This document shows positions 24,301 to 35,000 of a stretch of DNA of 64,000 nucleotides, piece after piece (position 1 is the first letter of the stretch; each line of letters opens with the position of its first letter). This DNA is from Ananas comosus. Its lineage: Eukaryota > Streptophyta > Magnoliopsida > Poales > Bromeliaceae. Under the pieces are notes generated by a model. The model saw only the letters and a program-made list of their open reading frames with translations, searched no databases and was not told the origin of the DNA. The DNA is taken from positions 2,906,818-2,970,817 of the forward strand of contig NC_033628.1 of NCBI RefSeq assembly GCF_001540865.1, written 5' to 3'. A program made the position numbers and the translations under genes.

Positions 24301-27300
24301 TGAAGAGAAATTACCATGATACAAAAAATGAAAGTTTTAATAAATTCTTTACAGTGACATGAGTATGAGTTTGCCAAACAACAAGTGTAAATCGCATAAC
24401 TTGGACACCTATATCTATAATATTATGCATAGTAGAAAACTCACCAGTATCCCATATTGTGAGCTTAAGCTTCTTTCCAACTGTAAGAACCTTGATTTTA
24501 AAATCCACTCCTGCCAACAAATTTAAGCAAAAATTACTACAACAAGAATGTGAGAAAAAAAAAAGTGTTAAAAAAGAATGAGACATGCCGGCTACCAAAT
24601 ACCAAAGTTTGAACTAGCAAGTAGGAGATCTTGCAGGAGACAGCTGGAGGCAAACTATCCGCAAGTTATAAAAAGCATCATTCCCTAACAACTTAAAACT
24701 TTTCGAGACAAACAGTCCATAAAGAGAGACAAACTGTTATTTCACACATATTGCCTAATCCCTTAAATGCACTAAAAAGATTGATCTTGGAGGAAACGGT
24801 CGGAGATAATCATAATAACTCCATTGACATTCACAGTGAAGACTAGGTGAACCATGTAAAGTGCACTGATAGAAAAGGTAAGAAAACAGAAAAGCAGGCA
24901 AGAATCTTTACCATCAAATGGAGAATGTGGGGATAGAACATAGGACCACTTGGAACTGAGGAGGCTTACGACCAACTATGATACCATATTTTTAAATATA
25001 AAATACAAATACTCTATTTTCTAGCAACTTAAACTCTTATTATGTAATAACGATCGTCTTATATTATTTTACATGGTGTCAGAGTAGGAGTTGCTTAGTT
25101 TAAATCCCATCAGACTCCTATAAAAAATTCTCGAGCCTTGAAGGGGAGAGTTGAATGTAAAATATGAAAAGTACTGTTTTTTGACAACTTAAACTTTTGG
25201 AGATAAAAAATCCACAAAGGAAGACAAGTGGTTGTTTCATACATATTACCTAGTCCCTTAAATGCATGCAAATATGTTAAAATCAAAGCCCTTCACATCA
25301 TGCATGCTTGCTGACGCATTAACTGTTAGAATTTCCGATAGCAAGGCCCAACTAATCATATTCAAATCAAGATTTCCTATCAGATAAATGTTAATCGCGA
25401 CAAAAATAGAACTACTTGATATGACCTGTTTTACCCCTTTTCCATCTATTTAAATTAAATAGAATCTTAATTAAACTTTAATAGGAGTCGACTGGACTCT
25501 ATATACAAGGATACTGATCTTTCCACTTTCTCAGTGTGCACTCTAGTGAAGAATAATCATCATATCCACACCATAGGGTGGTTGCTAATGTTCAAGTCAC
25601 AATCGAGCTTCTCGCTTCCACATATTGATCAAAATATTCTTTTCTTTGACGCTTTGTAAGCTTTTTTATTTTGTTTACAATCTTCGACATCGGTATGTAT
25701 TAGTTTTTATTATTTTTACATGTCATATAGATCTCACATCAACAACCTATAAAACTAGCATTCTAAAGAACCCATAGCAATTGTAACGCCCTAATATTCT
25801 CACATTAGATAGGAAAAGAATTATAATTAGAAACGTAAGGATCGAAGGCTAGTAATAATAACCCGGCTTATACATTTTGGACCAGTGGTTTGGACCCAAC
25901 GAGTTATTAGTGCTAGTGGGCTAAATCATTACATTTGGTATCAGAGCTGGTTTGCCAGTTAGTAGTATAAGATAGGTCTCACATCACTTAGTGATTTTTG
26001 GGCAAGAAATGAGACAAGACGAGAATGTAAGAGTTTAATCACATTGGATAGGAAAAGATTATGAGCAGGAACAGAAGGAGCGAAGGCTTTTCATAATATA
26101 ATAACTGGACTTAAGCATTTGGGTTCAATGGTTTTAGCCCACGAGTTATTAGTGCTAGTAGGTTGGATCGTTATAGCAATCTATACATCTATACAAATAC
26201 ATAAATTGAGAGTTTTCAATACCACGTGGCAGCTCCTTTACTCTAACCCTCTCCCCCCAGGCATCGTCGATTATTACCTATATTCTACTTCCTCTCTCTC
26301 TCTTTTGCCTCAATTATTACCTATATTCTACCTTCTGTGTGTGTGTGTGTGTGTTGTGTGTGTGTGTGTGTTCAAGTAGTATCTATACTCTACCTAGTGG
26401 CGGATCCACTATAGTCTCCATTGTATGTACCCACAAGAAAGGTCTTTACGGTCTTTCTTCACATTTTGATCCTATTTTGGGGTCAAAGTTAAATAAGAAC
26501 AAACAGTATGGAGCAGGGCTAACCTCTTTCTTATCTCGTTGGCCTACTACAATGTGGGCCAACCAGAATGCCTAGTATTTTTTGTAAATATTTAATTAAT
26601 AGAATAAATAATTTAAAAAATATTTTTTGTTTATGTAATATCAATGACTAGTTTTTTTAGGCTAAATTATAAAAAGCCCTCTTGCACTTTAGCCCTAGTC
26701 TCAATTACTCCCTTACATTAAAAATTGCATTAATTACTACACTGTATTTTATCATCATCTTAAATAGATCCAAAATTTAAAAAATGGGCAAATTAGGCTC
26801 TAAAACTTCACTAAAATAAATTGGTATATCACTTTGTTCCACATCTCAACATATACCTCTATTTACAACTCAAAATAAATATAAAAAATTTACATAAAAT
26901 TAAGGAGATATTTTATTTTGCTATACTATCAAAATTGATAGTTTATTGAGCAATTTATTAATTTTTATAATTCTATTGCATTACTTATAGATATATAGTT
27001 TTTATCTGCAAACTTATTTTTACAAAGTTTTGTAGTAGAATGCAATAATTATTCCAAATAGTTGGATCTAATTGAGATAATGACAAAGTATAAGGCGGTA
27101 ATTGATGTAATTTTTTATGCAGAGAGGACAATTGAGACAAGCACTGAAGTACGAGAAGGCTTTTTATAATTTAGCCGTTTTATGTTTATTCTTCATTATA
27201 TATATTGACCCCACTGTTAAAACCACCACGGACTCTACCCTCTTCTCTCTCCTACACATATATCTTATAAGATTCTTTCATATCTTAACACGGCTTTGTT

Positions 27301-27760
27301 TGCATTTGGCTCCCTCAAAAAAATTATTCTCACAAATAATCTCACCAAATTTATAATTATAATTTTGACCCTATCCCCACCAAGCAGGTGCCACGTAAGC
27401 ACCACGTGAGTAAAATAATAAGTTGAACACGGTAATCCATTCACTGTGTCTAAGCACGGTAAATGATTCACCATGTCTAGAGAAAAGAAAAAGGAAAGGA
27501 AGGAGAGTGAAAATATATATATATATATATATATTGTGAAAAAATATAAAAAAGAATGTAAGTATAGGAAACGGTGAACACGGTGAATGGTTTACCATGT
27601 TCAACTTAACAGCCCAGCCCGCTCGCATGGCGCTGATGTGGCGCCTACTTGATAGGAATAGGACTAAAATTGTAATTATAAATTTGATAAGGTTATTTCC
27701 GAAAAAAAATTTTGAGGGGCCAAATACAAAAAAAAAGCCCTATCTTACAAGATCCTCATA

Positions 27761-27795
<35 letters not shown>

Positions 27796-27856
27796 ACAAG
27801 CAAAATCCTTCTCTTTCTCTTTTGCACTCTCTTTTTCGAGCTCAACCCGGCCCCGG

Positions 27857-27897
<41 letters not shown>

Positions 27898-27985
27898 ACA
27901 CACACACACACCAAATCTCTTCGAAATCTCCATCATTATTCCTACTCTCCCTAATCTCTAGTAACTCTCCTCCTCTTCTTTTTGC

Positions 27986-28017
<32 letters not shown>

Positions 28018-29091
28018 CTCACACTAGCTTTCTCTCTCCCTCTCATAACCCAAGCCTAAATCTCGAGAGGTTCGANGGGGGGCGGGGGCGGGTGCTATCG
28101 CTGTTTTAGCTACGAGTTTGCTTGCAGCGGTTGTTCTGTGATTTTTCTGTACTACTGTTTTATTTTTTGTATTATTTCTTTTCCAATCTAAGATTTTTAT
28201 TAATTATACAGCCTAATTGGCTGAAATAATAATATTTTTATCGATTTTGGATCGGATTTGGCGGCATGCATGGCCAAGCGGTGACTGCAAATCCTTTATT
28301 CCCAGTTCAAATTTGGCTGTCGCCTAATCAACAAAGTACGTACTAGTCTACTATTTAGATTAGTTGTGCATTTAATATATCATATACACATATATTGTAA
28401 TTAATTGATCTATATAAACCCTCCATTTAGATAAAATCTATATTTACTTCCTTTCAAGATCTGAAGAAGTTACCATAAAACTTCGTAAATGATCTATTAA
28501 TGGCTCAATCAGTGACTTCTTGGGATGGAAAATCAAAAAAAAAAAAAAAAATCCTTGGTTTTGTTTTCTTTTGCTACAGTATATCTCATATTTTGATATA
28601 TTTTAATCGGTTGAAATAGTAGCCGCTGTAAAGCCCACTAGTACTCTAATAACATAGCAAGAGCACGTAACTATCCAACTAGCTAGCAGTAATATCATCG
28701 GATCCAAACTACCGGCGCCTAAAATACTTAAGTCCAATTATTATTATTAGAATATTATTAAAATGCGTAATTTCTTATATTTTGAATCAAGACCTCTTTT
28801 TCATCTAATGTGAGATTATTGAGACCTTATAATGCAATCGCCTTCAAAAGACAAAATTGATCCAAACAAAGTAAGAATCTCATCAAAATAGCCAATAATA
28901 CACGCGAGAAGGGATCTATCTACAAGTAATCATCGTTTACCGATGGTGGGGGCGGGCTCCTCGACATGATTTGAGATGAAGCTGTTGAGGATGCTACTCT
29001 TCCCCACTCCCGAGTCCCCGATCAACAGTATCTTGAACGAGTAGTCGTATCCATTACCCGAGCTAGAAGAAGAAGACGACGACGAAGCCAT
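21335..29091 (-). CDS. RABC2: RABC-type (Rab18-like) small GTPase, 6 exons, 211 aa
   Basis: A membrane-trafficking GTPase of the plant RABC (Rab18) class. Exons on the minus strand: 28,941-29,091; 24,445-24,510; 23,057-23,122; 22,346-22,467; 21,820-21,948; 21,335-21,436. All introns are GT-AG and the reading frame is continuous (636 nt with stop). Visible motifs: Ser-rich N-terminus (residues 3-11), P-loop GDSGVGKS (25-32), switch-I PTIGVDFK (48-55), WDTAGQE (70-76), the RAB signature around 85-88, NKVD (131-134), ECSAK (159-163), and C-terminal ACCS whose two cysteines are the expected geranylgeranylation site. The length is normal for the class. Assignment to RABC2 rather than RABC1 rests on remembered similarity and is less sure. 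Intron 1 (4.4 kb) holds a TRIM, an F2 MITE, CT-rich microsatellites and an assembly 'n'. The 5' leader contains a (CT)n tract. It is co-oriented with and downstream of NodGS. Confidence 0.95.
24985..25215 (+). mobile_element. Decayed TRIM (T1 family) in RABC intron 1
   Basis: TTTTACATGGTGTCAGAGTA marks the end of a 5' LTR and a degenerate tRNA-Met primer site at 25,070-25,084. TGTAAAATATGAAAAGTAC at 25,156 opens a 3' LTR. Outer ends are approximate. Confidence 0.5.
25782..26175 (+). mobile_element. Complete TRIM element (T2 family), 5-bp TSD GCAAT, in RABC intron 1
   Basis: LTR1 runs from TGTAACGCCCTAATATTCTC (25,782) to ATCATTACA (25,933). It is followed by primer site TGGTATCAGAGC (25,936-25,947), complementary to initiator tRNA-Met. 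LTR2 is 26,026-26,175. GCAAT flanks both sides (25,777-25,781 and 26,176-26,180). The total is 394 bp with no coding capacity, so it depends on another LTR element for movement. LTR2 has lost the canonical CA end. Confidence 0.85.
26335..26370. repeat. (TG)n microsatellite in RABC intron 1
   Basis: A TG dinucleotide run with a single interruption. ORFs rich in Cys-Val here are translations of the repeat. Confidence 0.95.
27292..27740. mobile_element. F2 palindrome-array MITE (copy D) in RABC intron 1
   Basis: It begins GGCTTTGTTTGCATTTGGC and ends CAAATACAAAAAAAAAGCCC. The flanks TATCTTAACA (left) and TATCTTACA (right) are an imperfect target duplication. It contains diverged CACGGTRAAT palindromes (27,426-27,475 and 27,570-27,602), CACGTGAG, and a TA microsatellite at the centre. 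Confidence 0.75.
27760..28045. repeat. CT-rich microsatellite cluster in RABC intron 1
   Basis: Several (CT)n runs (about 27,761-27,795, 27,860-27,895 and 27,985-28,040) separated by pyrimidine-rich DNA, ending beside the 'n' at 28,076. Ser/Leu-rich ORFs here are repeat translations. Confidence 0.9.
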
Positions 29092-29109
29092 CGCAATGGC
29101 GACAATGGT

Positions 29110-29110
29110 T

Positions 29111-29150
<40 letters not shown>
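29110..29150. repeat. (GA)n/(CT)n tract in the RABC 5' leader
   Basis: An uninterrupted dinucleotide run reading CT on the RABC sense strand, about 20 bases upstream of the start codon. Pyrimidine tracts are common in plant 5' leaders. Whether it is transcribed cannot be seen here. Confidence 0.85.
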
Positions 29151-29154
<4 letters not shown>

Positions 29155-29770
29155 AATGAGAGATATAGAGCGAGAGAGAGAAGGGAAAGGGGAGAAAAAG
29201 GAGAGGAGGGTTTGGGGAATCTGCTTCGGCTTTTGCTGCGATCGCAGGTAGCGTCAGAGTCACGAATGCTTTCCTTCTCTTTTCTTTTCTTTTCTATTCG
29301 AGCGGGCAAGTAGGCAACGGTATTCGTTTCCCTGCCCTACGGACTTGATGGTAACTTGCACCTTAGCCCCCGACCTTTTAGAATCTTTCATTTTAGTCCT
29401 TTAAACCTTTTTCAAGAGTTTAACATTTAAAAGTACAACAAGTGTTAAATTATATAAAATAACTATTTTTCTCCGGAAGCTTTAGCCAGCACTCCCTCTT
29501 ATTTCTAAACCGGACATGTTTTGGTAGACTTTATAATGTTGCACTGCAGCGGAGCGAGAAATTTTAAATTTTCTACTCTTATATCATATAAAAATTATAT
29601 AAAATAATTATTATTCTCTAAAAAATTAAGCAATAAGAAAATGATATTTTTAATATTTATATTTAACAAAGCACGGTAAAGACAAAATCTTCTAATTCAT
29701 GGTAATACATTACTATTAGTCGGTTAACAATGACGATTCTACAACTTCACAACTTAAAAGAGTTGCATAG

Positions 29771-31732
29771 GGACTTTTTTCGAAAATAACCCTCTGAAAT
29801 TTTGTAATTGGCAAAATAACTCTCTGAAAATTTTATTTGTAAAACTAACCCTCCTTTCGCCACATCGGTGCCAGGTGGGATTTTTCTCGTAAAGACGGTG
29901 AATCGTTCACCGCCTATGCGCATTTCTCATGAAGACGGTAGATGGTTCACCGCCTTCATGAGACGGTGAACTATTCACCGTCTTAGGGTGAATACATCTC
30001 CGTCTTTAGAGCGAATACAACACCTTTGGAACTGCTGTGCCCTCGATAAGACGGTAAACAGTTCACCGTCTTACTTAAGACGCCCCTCAACTTCGGCCCG
30101 AACTTTGGCCAAGTCGTGGAGACATAAAACACAGATAAGACGGTGAATTGTTTACCGTCTTATTTGTGCTGCACTAAAGACGGTGAACTATTCACCGTCT
30201 TTATTGGCAACGGAGTGGACCAAGGTAAGACGGTGAATCGATCACCGTCTCCAATGTTGTTTAATGAAGACGGTGAACAATTCACCGTCTTACCTAGGTA
30301 TACCCGAAGCCCCGACACCTCTCCCTCACTCTTCGCTCTCTTTCTCTCTTAACTCTCTGTCTCTCTCTCCCTCCGCACCCCGCCAGTCGCCGCCGCCCAA
30401 GCCGACGTCGCCGCCGGTCGCTGTCGACCCACCGAGCCTTCCCCCGTGCCACAGCAACCCACATTGCAAATAATATTCTATCTTAGTAATTTTCTAGGTT
30501 TAAACCTAGTTTAACCTAGTTTAATCTAGTTTAACAAGTATAAACCCTAAACCCTAAAATTCCTAAACTAGTTTAGCTACTATAAACCCTAAACCCTAAA
30601 CTAGTTTAACTAGTATAAACCCTAAACCCTAANGTTTTTTTTGATATTTTTATCTTGTTGATTGTATCTTGTTATTCCACTCGTGATCTTGTGTTTCTTG
30701 TTGAAAAATTTGTTATCGTGAAAAAACTTGCGTCAAACTTGTTGAAATTTTCTTTAAAATCAAGCTTAAAACAGCAGGTGCTGCTGTTTGCACTAAAGAC
30801 GGTGAACCATTCACCGTCTTTAGTGCAAATACAACAAAACCGGAGGAAAAAACGGCTAAGTCCTAGCATTGGTTTACGCCTAGATAAGATGGTAGACGAT
30901 TCACCATCTTTGTTAAGGCGGTGAACGGGTCACCGTCTTATCTGTGTTTTAGCCCCTCTCTCGAGGACTTGGCGAAATTAGGCTGGGTGGAGTTTTACAC
31001 TGAAGACGGTATCTCTCGAGGACTTGGCGAAATTAGGCTGGGTGGAGTTCTACACTGAAGACGGTAAACTTGCTCAGATAAGGCGGTAAACCATTGACCG
31101 TCTTAAGTAAGACGGTGAACAATTCACCGTCTTATCTATGCCCCCCCGCTGTCGGGCGGATTTGCTGCCAAGATAAGGCGATAAACGACTTACCGTCTTT
31201 CCTAAAGAGGTAAACGAGTCACCGTCTTCTCTGAATTGCTGAGAAGGCGGTGATACGCGGGGAATTGCTGAGAAGTCACCGTCTGGTTCCACGCCTAGAG
31301 AAGACGGTGAACTACTTACCGTCTTCAAGATTAAATAAAGACGGTGAACAAGTCACCGTCTTATTCCAGCAGAGCTGGGCGCCGGGGCCCTGAGAAGGCG
31401 GCGAAGTCTACGGCTAGCTAAGGCAGCGGACGATTCACCGTCTTTGTTTAGACGGTAAACGAGTCACCGTCTTCTCGTCGAATTACTACAAAGGCGCTGA
31501 TACGCGGGGAATTGCTGAGAAGGTGGTGAAGGGTCCACGCCTAGAGAAGACGGTTAACCATCTACCGTCTTCATGAGAAATTCGCATAGACGGTGAACGA
31601 TTCACCGTCTTTACGAGAAAAATCCCGCCTGACGCCGACGTGGCGAAAAGAGGGTTAATTTTACAAATAAAATTTTCAGAGGGTTATTTTGCCAATTACA
31701 AAATTTCAGAGGGTTATTTTCGAAAAAAGTCC
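29771..31732. mobile_element. Giant F2 palindrome-array element (copy E), 9-bp TSD GTTGCATAG
   Basis: It begins GGACTTTTTTCGAAAATAAC and ends with the exact complement. GTTGCATAG flanks both ends (29,762-29,770 and 31,733-31,741). About twenty palindromes of the form AAGACGGTGAA-N(3)-TTCACCGTCTT, some decayed, run through 29,893-30,294 and 30,796-31,607. Between them lie a CT-rich segment (30,320-30,470) and telomere-like CCCTAAA units (30,543-30,632) ending at an 'n' (30,633). It fills two thirds of the interval between NodGS and RABC, starting about 680 bp upstream of the RABC start codon. Short ORFs inside encode only the repeat. Confidence 0.85.
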
Positions 31733-32042
31733 GTTGCATAGCGACAATGTGAATATTTTGAATAGAAAATACAGGGAATTTTCGAAATATTACACGCTGT
31801 AAAAAGAATGTTCAGTTAAGAGTCTAGCCCCTGAAAAAGCCAAATAGATTAAAAGGGAAAATCTAAAAAACTTAAATTAAAGGTTGTGATGTAAATGCAG
31901 GCTACAAATCAAGAAAAGTATAACTTTAACAGGAAAAAAAAGAAAAAGGAAAGGAAAACTTAAAATGCAATTAGAACACTTGCACTTGAAAAACTTCGGA
32001 TACCAACTAAGGAAAGCTACATTTATTCAACATGCCAAAACC

Positions 32043-35000
32043 CTAATAGCGATGAATGAGGTCTTTATATGCCTCTGGATTCTTTCCATAGTAATCAATC
32101 TCAGCCTGCGAAAAATAGAAAATAAAATAAAAGGTTAGATGTTCAAATTACCTCAAGCAAATTCATTGCAGGATACGCGAAAGTAAAGAATATGAAGCGT
32201 CGATCACGTAAATTTTTAGCAGCAGTGAAGCTGCTGCACACTTTAAGAAGGTCAAGTTCATAATACAATCTTTTGATTCACTGTTATAATAATGAATCTT
32301 TCATCCAAATATAATCCAAACAATCCAAGTGCCGCAAGCTAGTGCATTAAACAGATACGGTTGTTCAATTACAGATGCAAGGGTTAATGACATTGAAATG
32401 CGAAACAAGGTATGTAAAAAAAGTAGATTAATCTGAGAATGATCTTCTCCTAATGCAGACCAAATTAGTTATACATAACTTTAAAGCAGTAGGTGAATAA
32501 TTATGGAGATCTGTGGCTAAATTCAGAAGTTAAAAGACTTTTTGCTGAAGCCACAATTTTTCTGATTTTCTTGCTCTTTTATGTCTGTCAAAGTATTTTT
32601 CATTTTAAGTTCGACACAGCATCTAATAAATGAATGTACCGTAAAAAGGATATTACTGTCCAAAAATGAGGTTAGAAAGTCACAAAGGCCACTTTACTCT
32701 ATAAATTATGTTCTATCTTCTCCTAGAAGTCAGTTTGGAGTTATGTTTGATGATGCGGTGGATGAAGATGCGCACAAGTAAAATCTCATTCGTCACAACC
32801 CAATAGTCTCATATCAAAGCGTGGGGAAAGTGGATGGCTATACAAAGGACAACCAGAGTAGCAAGTTGGTATTGGTTACTTGACAAGCCTTAATCGTATT
32901 GGCTTGTAATACTTAGTCCAGGTTACTGATACTATATTCTAATACTCATCGAAACAAGCTTAGCTAATGCATATAGTATAAAAAAAAAAAGGGATAGTAT
33001 GCAAAAATGTCTAGAGAGAGACTTTTCAATGCTGTAGAATGTCTTGAATAAGAGCACTCGTATGTTTGTAACTAACTTAAGGATCCAAGACTTTACCTTG
33101 CGAATGCCTATTACACTAGTCACAAGTTTTTTGCCGATTAATTCGTTCAAAATCTCATCTCCAGCAAGTGCTTCTACAGATTCCCGTAGTTCTTTTGGCA
33201 GCCGTCTAAGTTTTGAACCGTGGTCTGAAGGATTTGTTTCTGTTTCAAAAGTTCAGCAAATAAATGTGAATCAAAAAGATAAACTCTCGATTATCCTCCA
33301 AACAGGCAGCAAAAGACCATAACTTGCAGTAGAAATCCGCGCAACCATGAAGCCATCATACAAGCATATATAAAAACCTAGACTGAAAGGTATAATAATC
33401 CTGAATTGATGGTGGATAAATTTGTAGCCTTTTTTTTTTTATAGTTTGGGAGATATGTCTAGATCACTTCTTCTGTCGTTGACATTGAAGAATAAACAAA
33501 TTATAATGCAGTTAAGAAAGTGAGAAGATTGTTGAGTTTACCTCGAGGATTCAACAGTCTTTCTTACTTATGAAGAAAACAAGAAAAGGCTACAAATTTA
33601 TCCACCATCAATTCAGGATTATTATACCTTTCAGTCTAGGTTTTTATATATGCTTGTATGATGGCTTCATGGTTGCGCNAATAAACAAATTATAATGCAG
33701 TTAAGAAAGTGAGAAGATTGTTGAGTTTACCTCGAGGATTCAACAGTCTTTCTTACTTATGAAGAAAACAAGAAAAGATATGAAGTACCAGAATTAAACA
33801 TTACTTAATAGATGTACCCCTTCAACCAATAATACTATCAAGAAATAAACACCAAATAGCAGAAATGTTCAGAATATTTACATTGTCTGTTTGGCAGCAT
33901 GTCCAATAAAACAAAAAAGTTCACCATATATCTTAACTATTTTACGAAAATGAACCTTACTCTAAATCTCGATACCTGACTATTCTAAAACCTTACTAGT
34001 ATTCAGTCACTCTATTATTTATCTCCAGCAGTTCATTTCCTTTTCTAATCTTTTATTCCTAAGGAAAAATTCACCCAAGAAATCAACTGGCACAAAATTG
34101 GCAGTCCAATACGGTCACATAGGCCATTTATTGTGTGTTGAACTAAATTTATATGTCCTGTCAGAATTTAATTTCACTCCCAAAAAGTTTTCTACCATTG
34201 CAGTAGTTCAAGAAATTATCTAGACAAAATTAATCCTACCTTTGTCAAATGTAACTACACAAGCTCTTAAATGGGGTTTTTAGTGCAATAGTCCTCTTCT
34301 AAAATTTTATTTTAAAAATAAACCTGTTAAATTTTTATTTGTAGATATAGTCCTATAAAAGCGGTGAATGGTTTACCGCTTTTAAAAGCAGTGAACCATT
34401 CACCGTTTTCTTTCTTTTTCTCACCTCTTTTTATAATTCTACGATGGTAAAAACGGTGAATGGTTCAACGCTTTTACTGTTTTTCTACTTCTAAACAGAA
34501 CTTATGAATGCGGTGAATCATTCACCGCATTTAAAAGTCTATTTTTATAATTATTTTTTTAAGAAAACTATTTTTATAATTATAAAAATTGATAAGATTA
34601 GTTATAAAAAAAATTCCTCTTAAATAGCTGTCAAAACTGCTATCGATGTTTGACTACTTTAAAGACTATGAATTTAGAATTCTTGGCTTTAAGTTGACTA
34701 GCAATTTGAACATCAATTTGAGCAATCACTCTGCCGCTTACTTTGCTTAATTGCTTAGATATTCATAGCTAGCATTTGCACTATATTGCATATTGCTTTT
34801 ATGCCATATACATAGGCCAATTGGAGAAAATGAAAACAGACAAAACCTAAGTACCGTATAGTCTATATTAAGCATTGAGGTCCAGAGATAGCTATACCAA
34901 TTGGTTCAGGCAAGCTTAGGCCTCTCCTGAGGCCATCAATCCCCGCAGCAACTATTGAAGTGAGTCCCAAGTGTGGGTTTGCGCAACCATCGAAGGATTT

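Noticed and set aside
27597..28109. 170-codon Ser/Leu-rich ORF
   Set aside because: Translation of (CT)n microsatellites, crossing an 'n', in RABC intron 1.
29893..31607. Regularly repeated palindromes looking like a CRISPR array
   Set aside because: This is a plant nuclear locus. The units are inverted-repeat hairpins with variable spacing and decay, inside a transposon bounded by a 9-bp duplication.
34861..34897. Read-through of NodGS exon 16 to a nearby stop codon, ending ...GIAISGPQCLI
   Set aside because: A strong GT donor after PEPI and a downstream conserved exon (33,097-33,239) plus a terminal exon (32,043-32,105) give a normal C-terminus, so the short end is an intron read-through.
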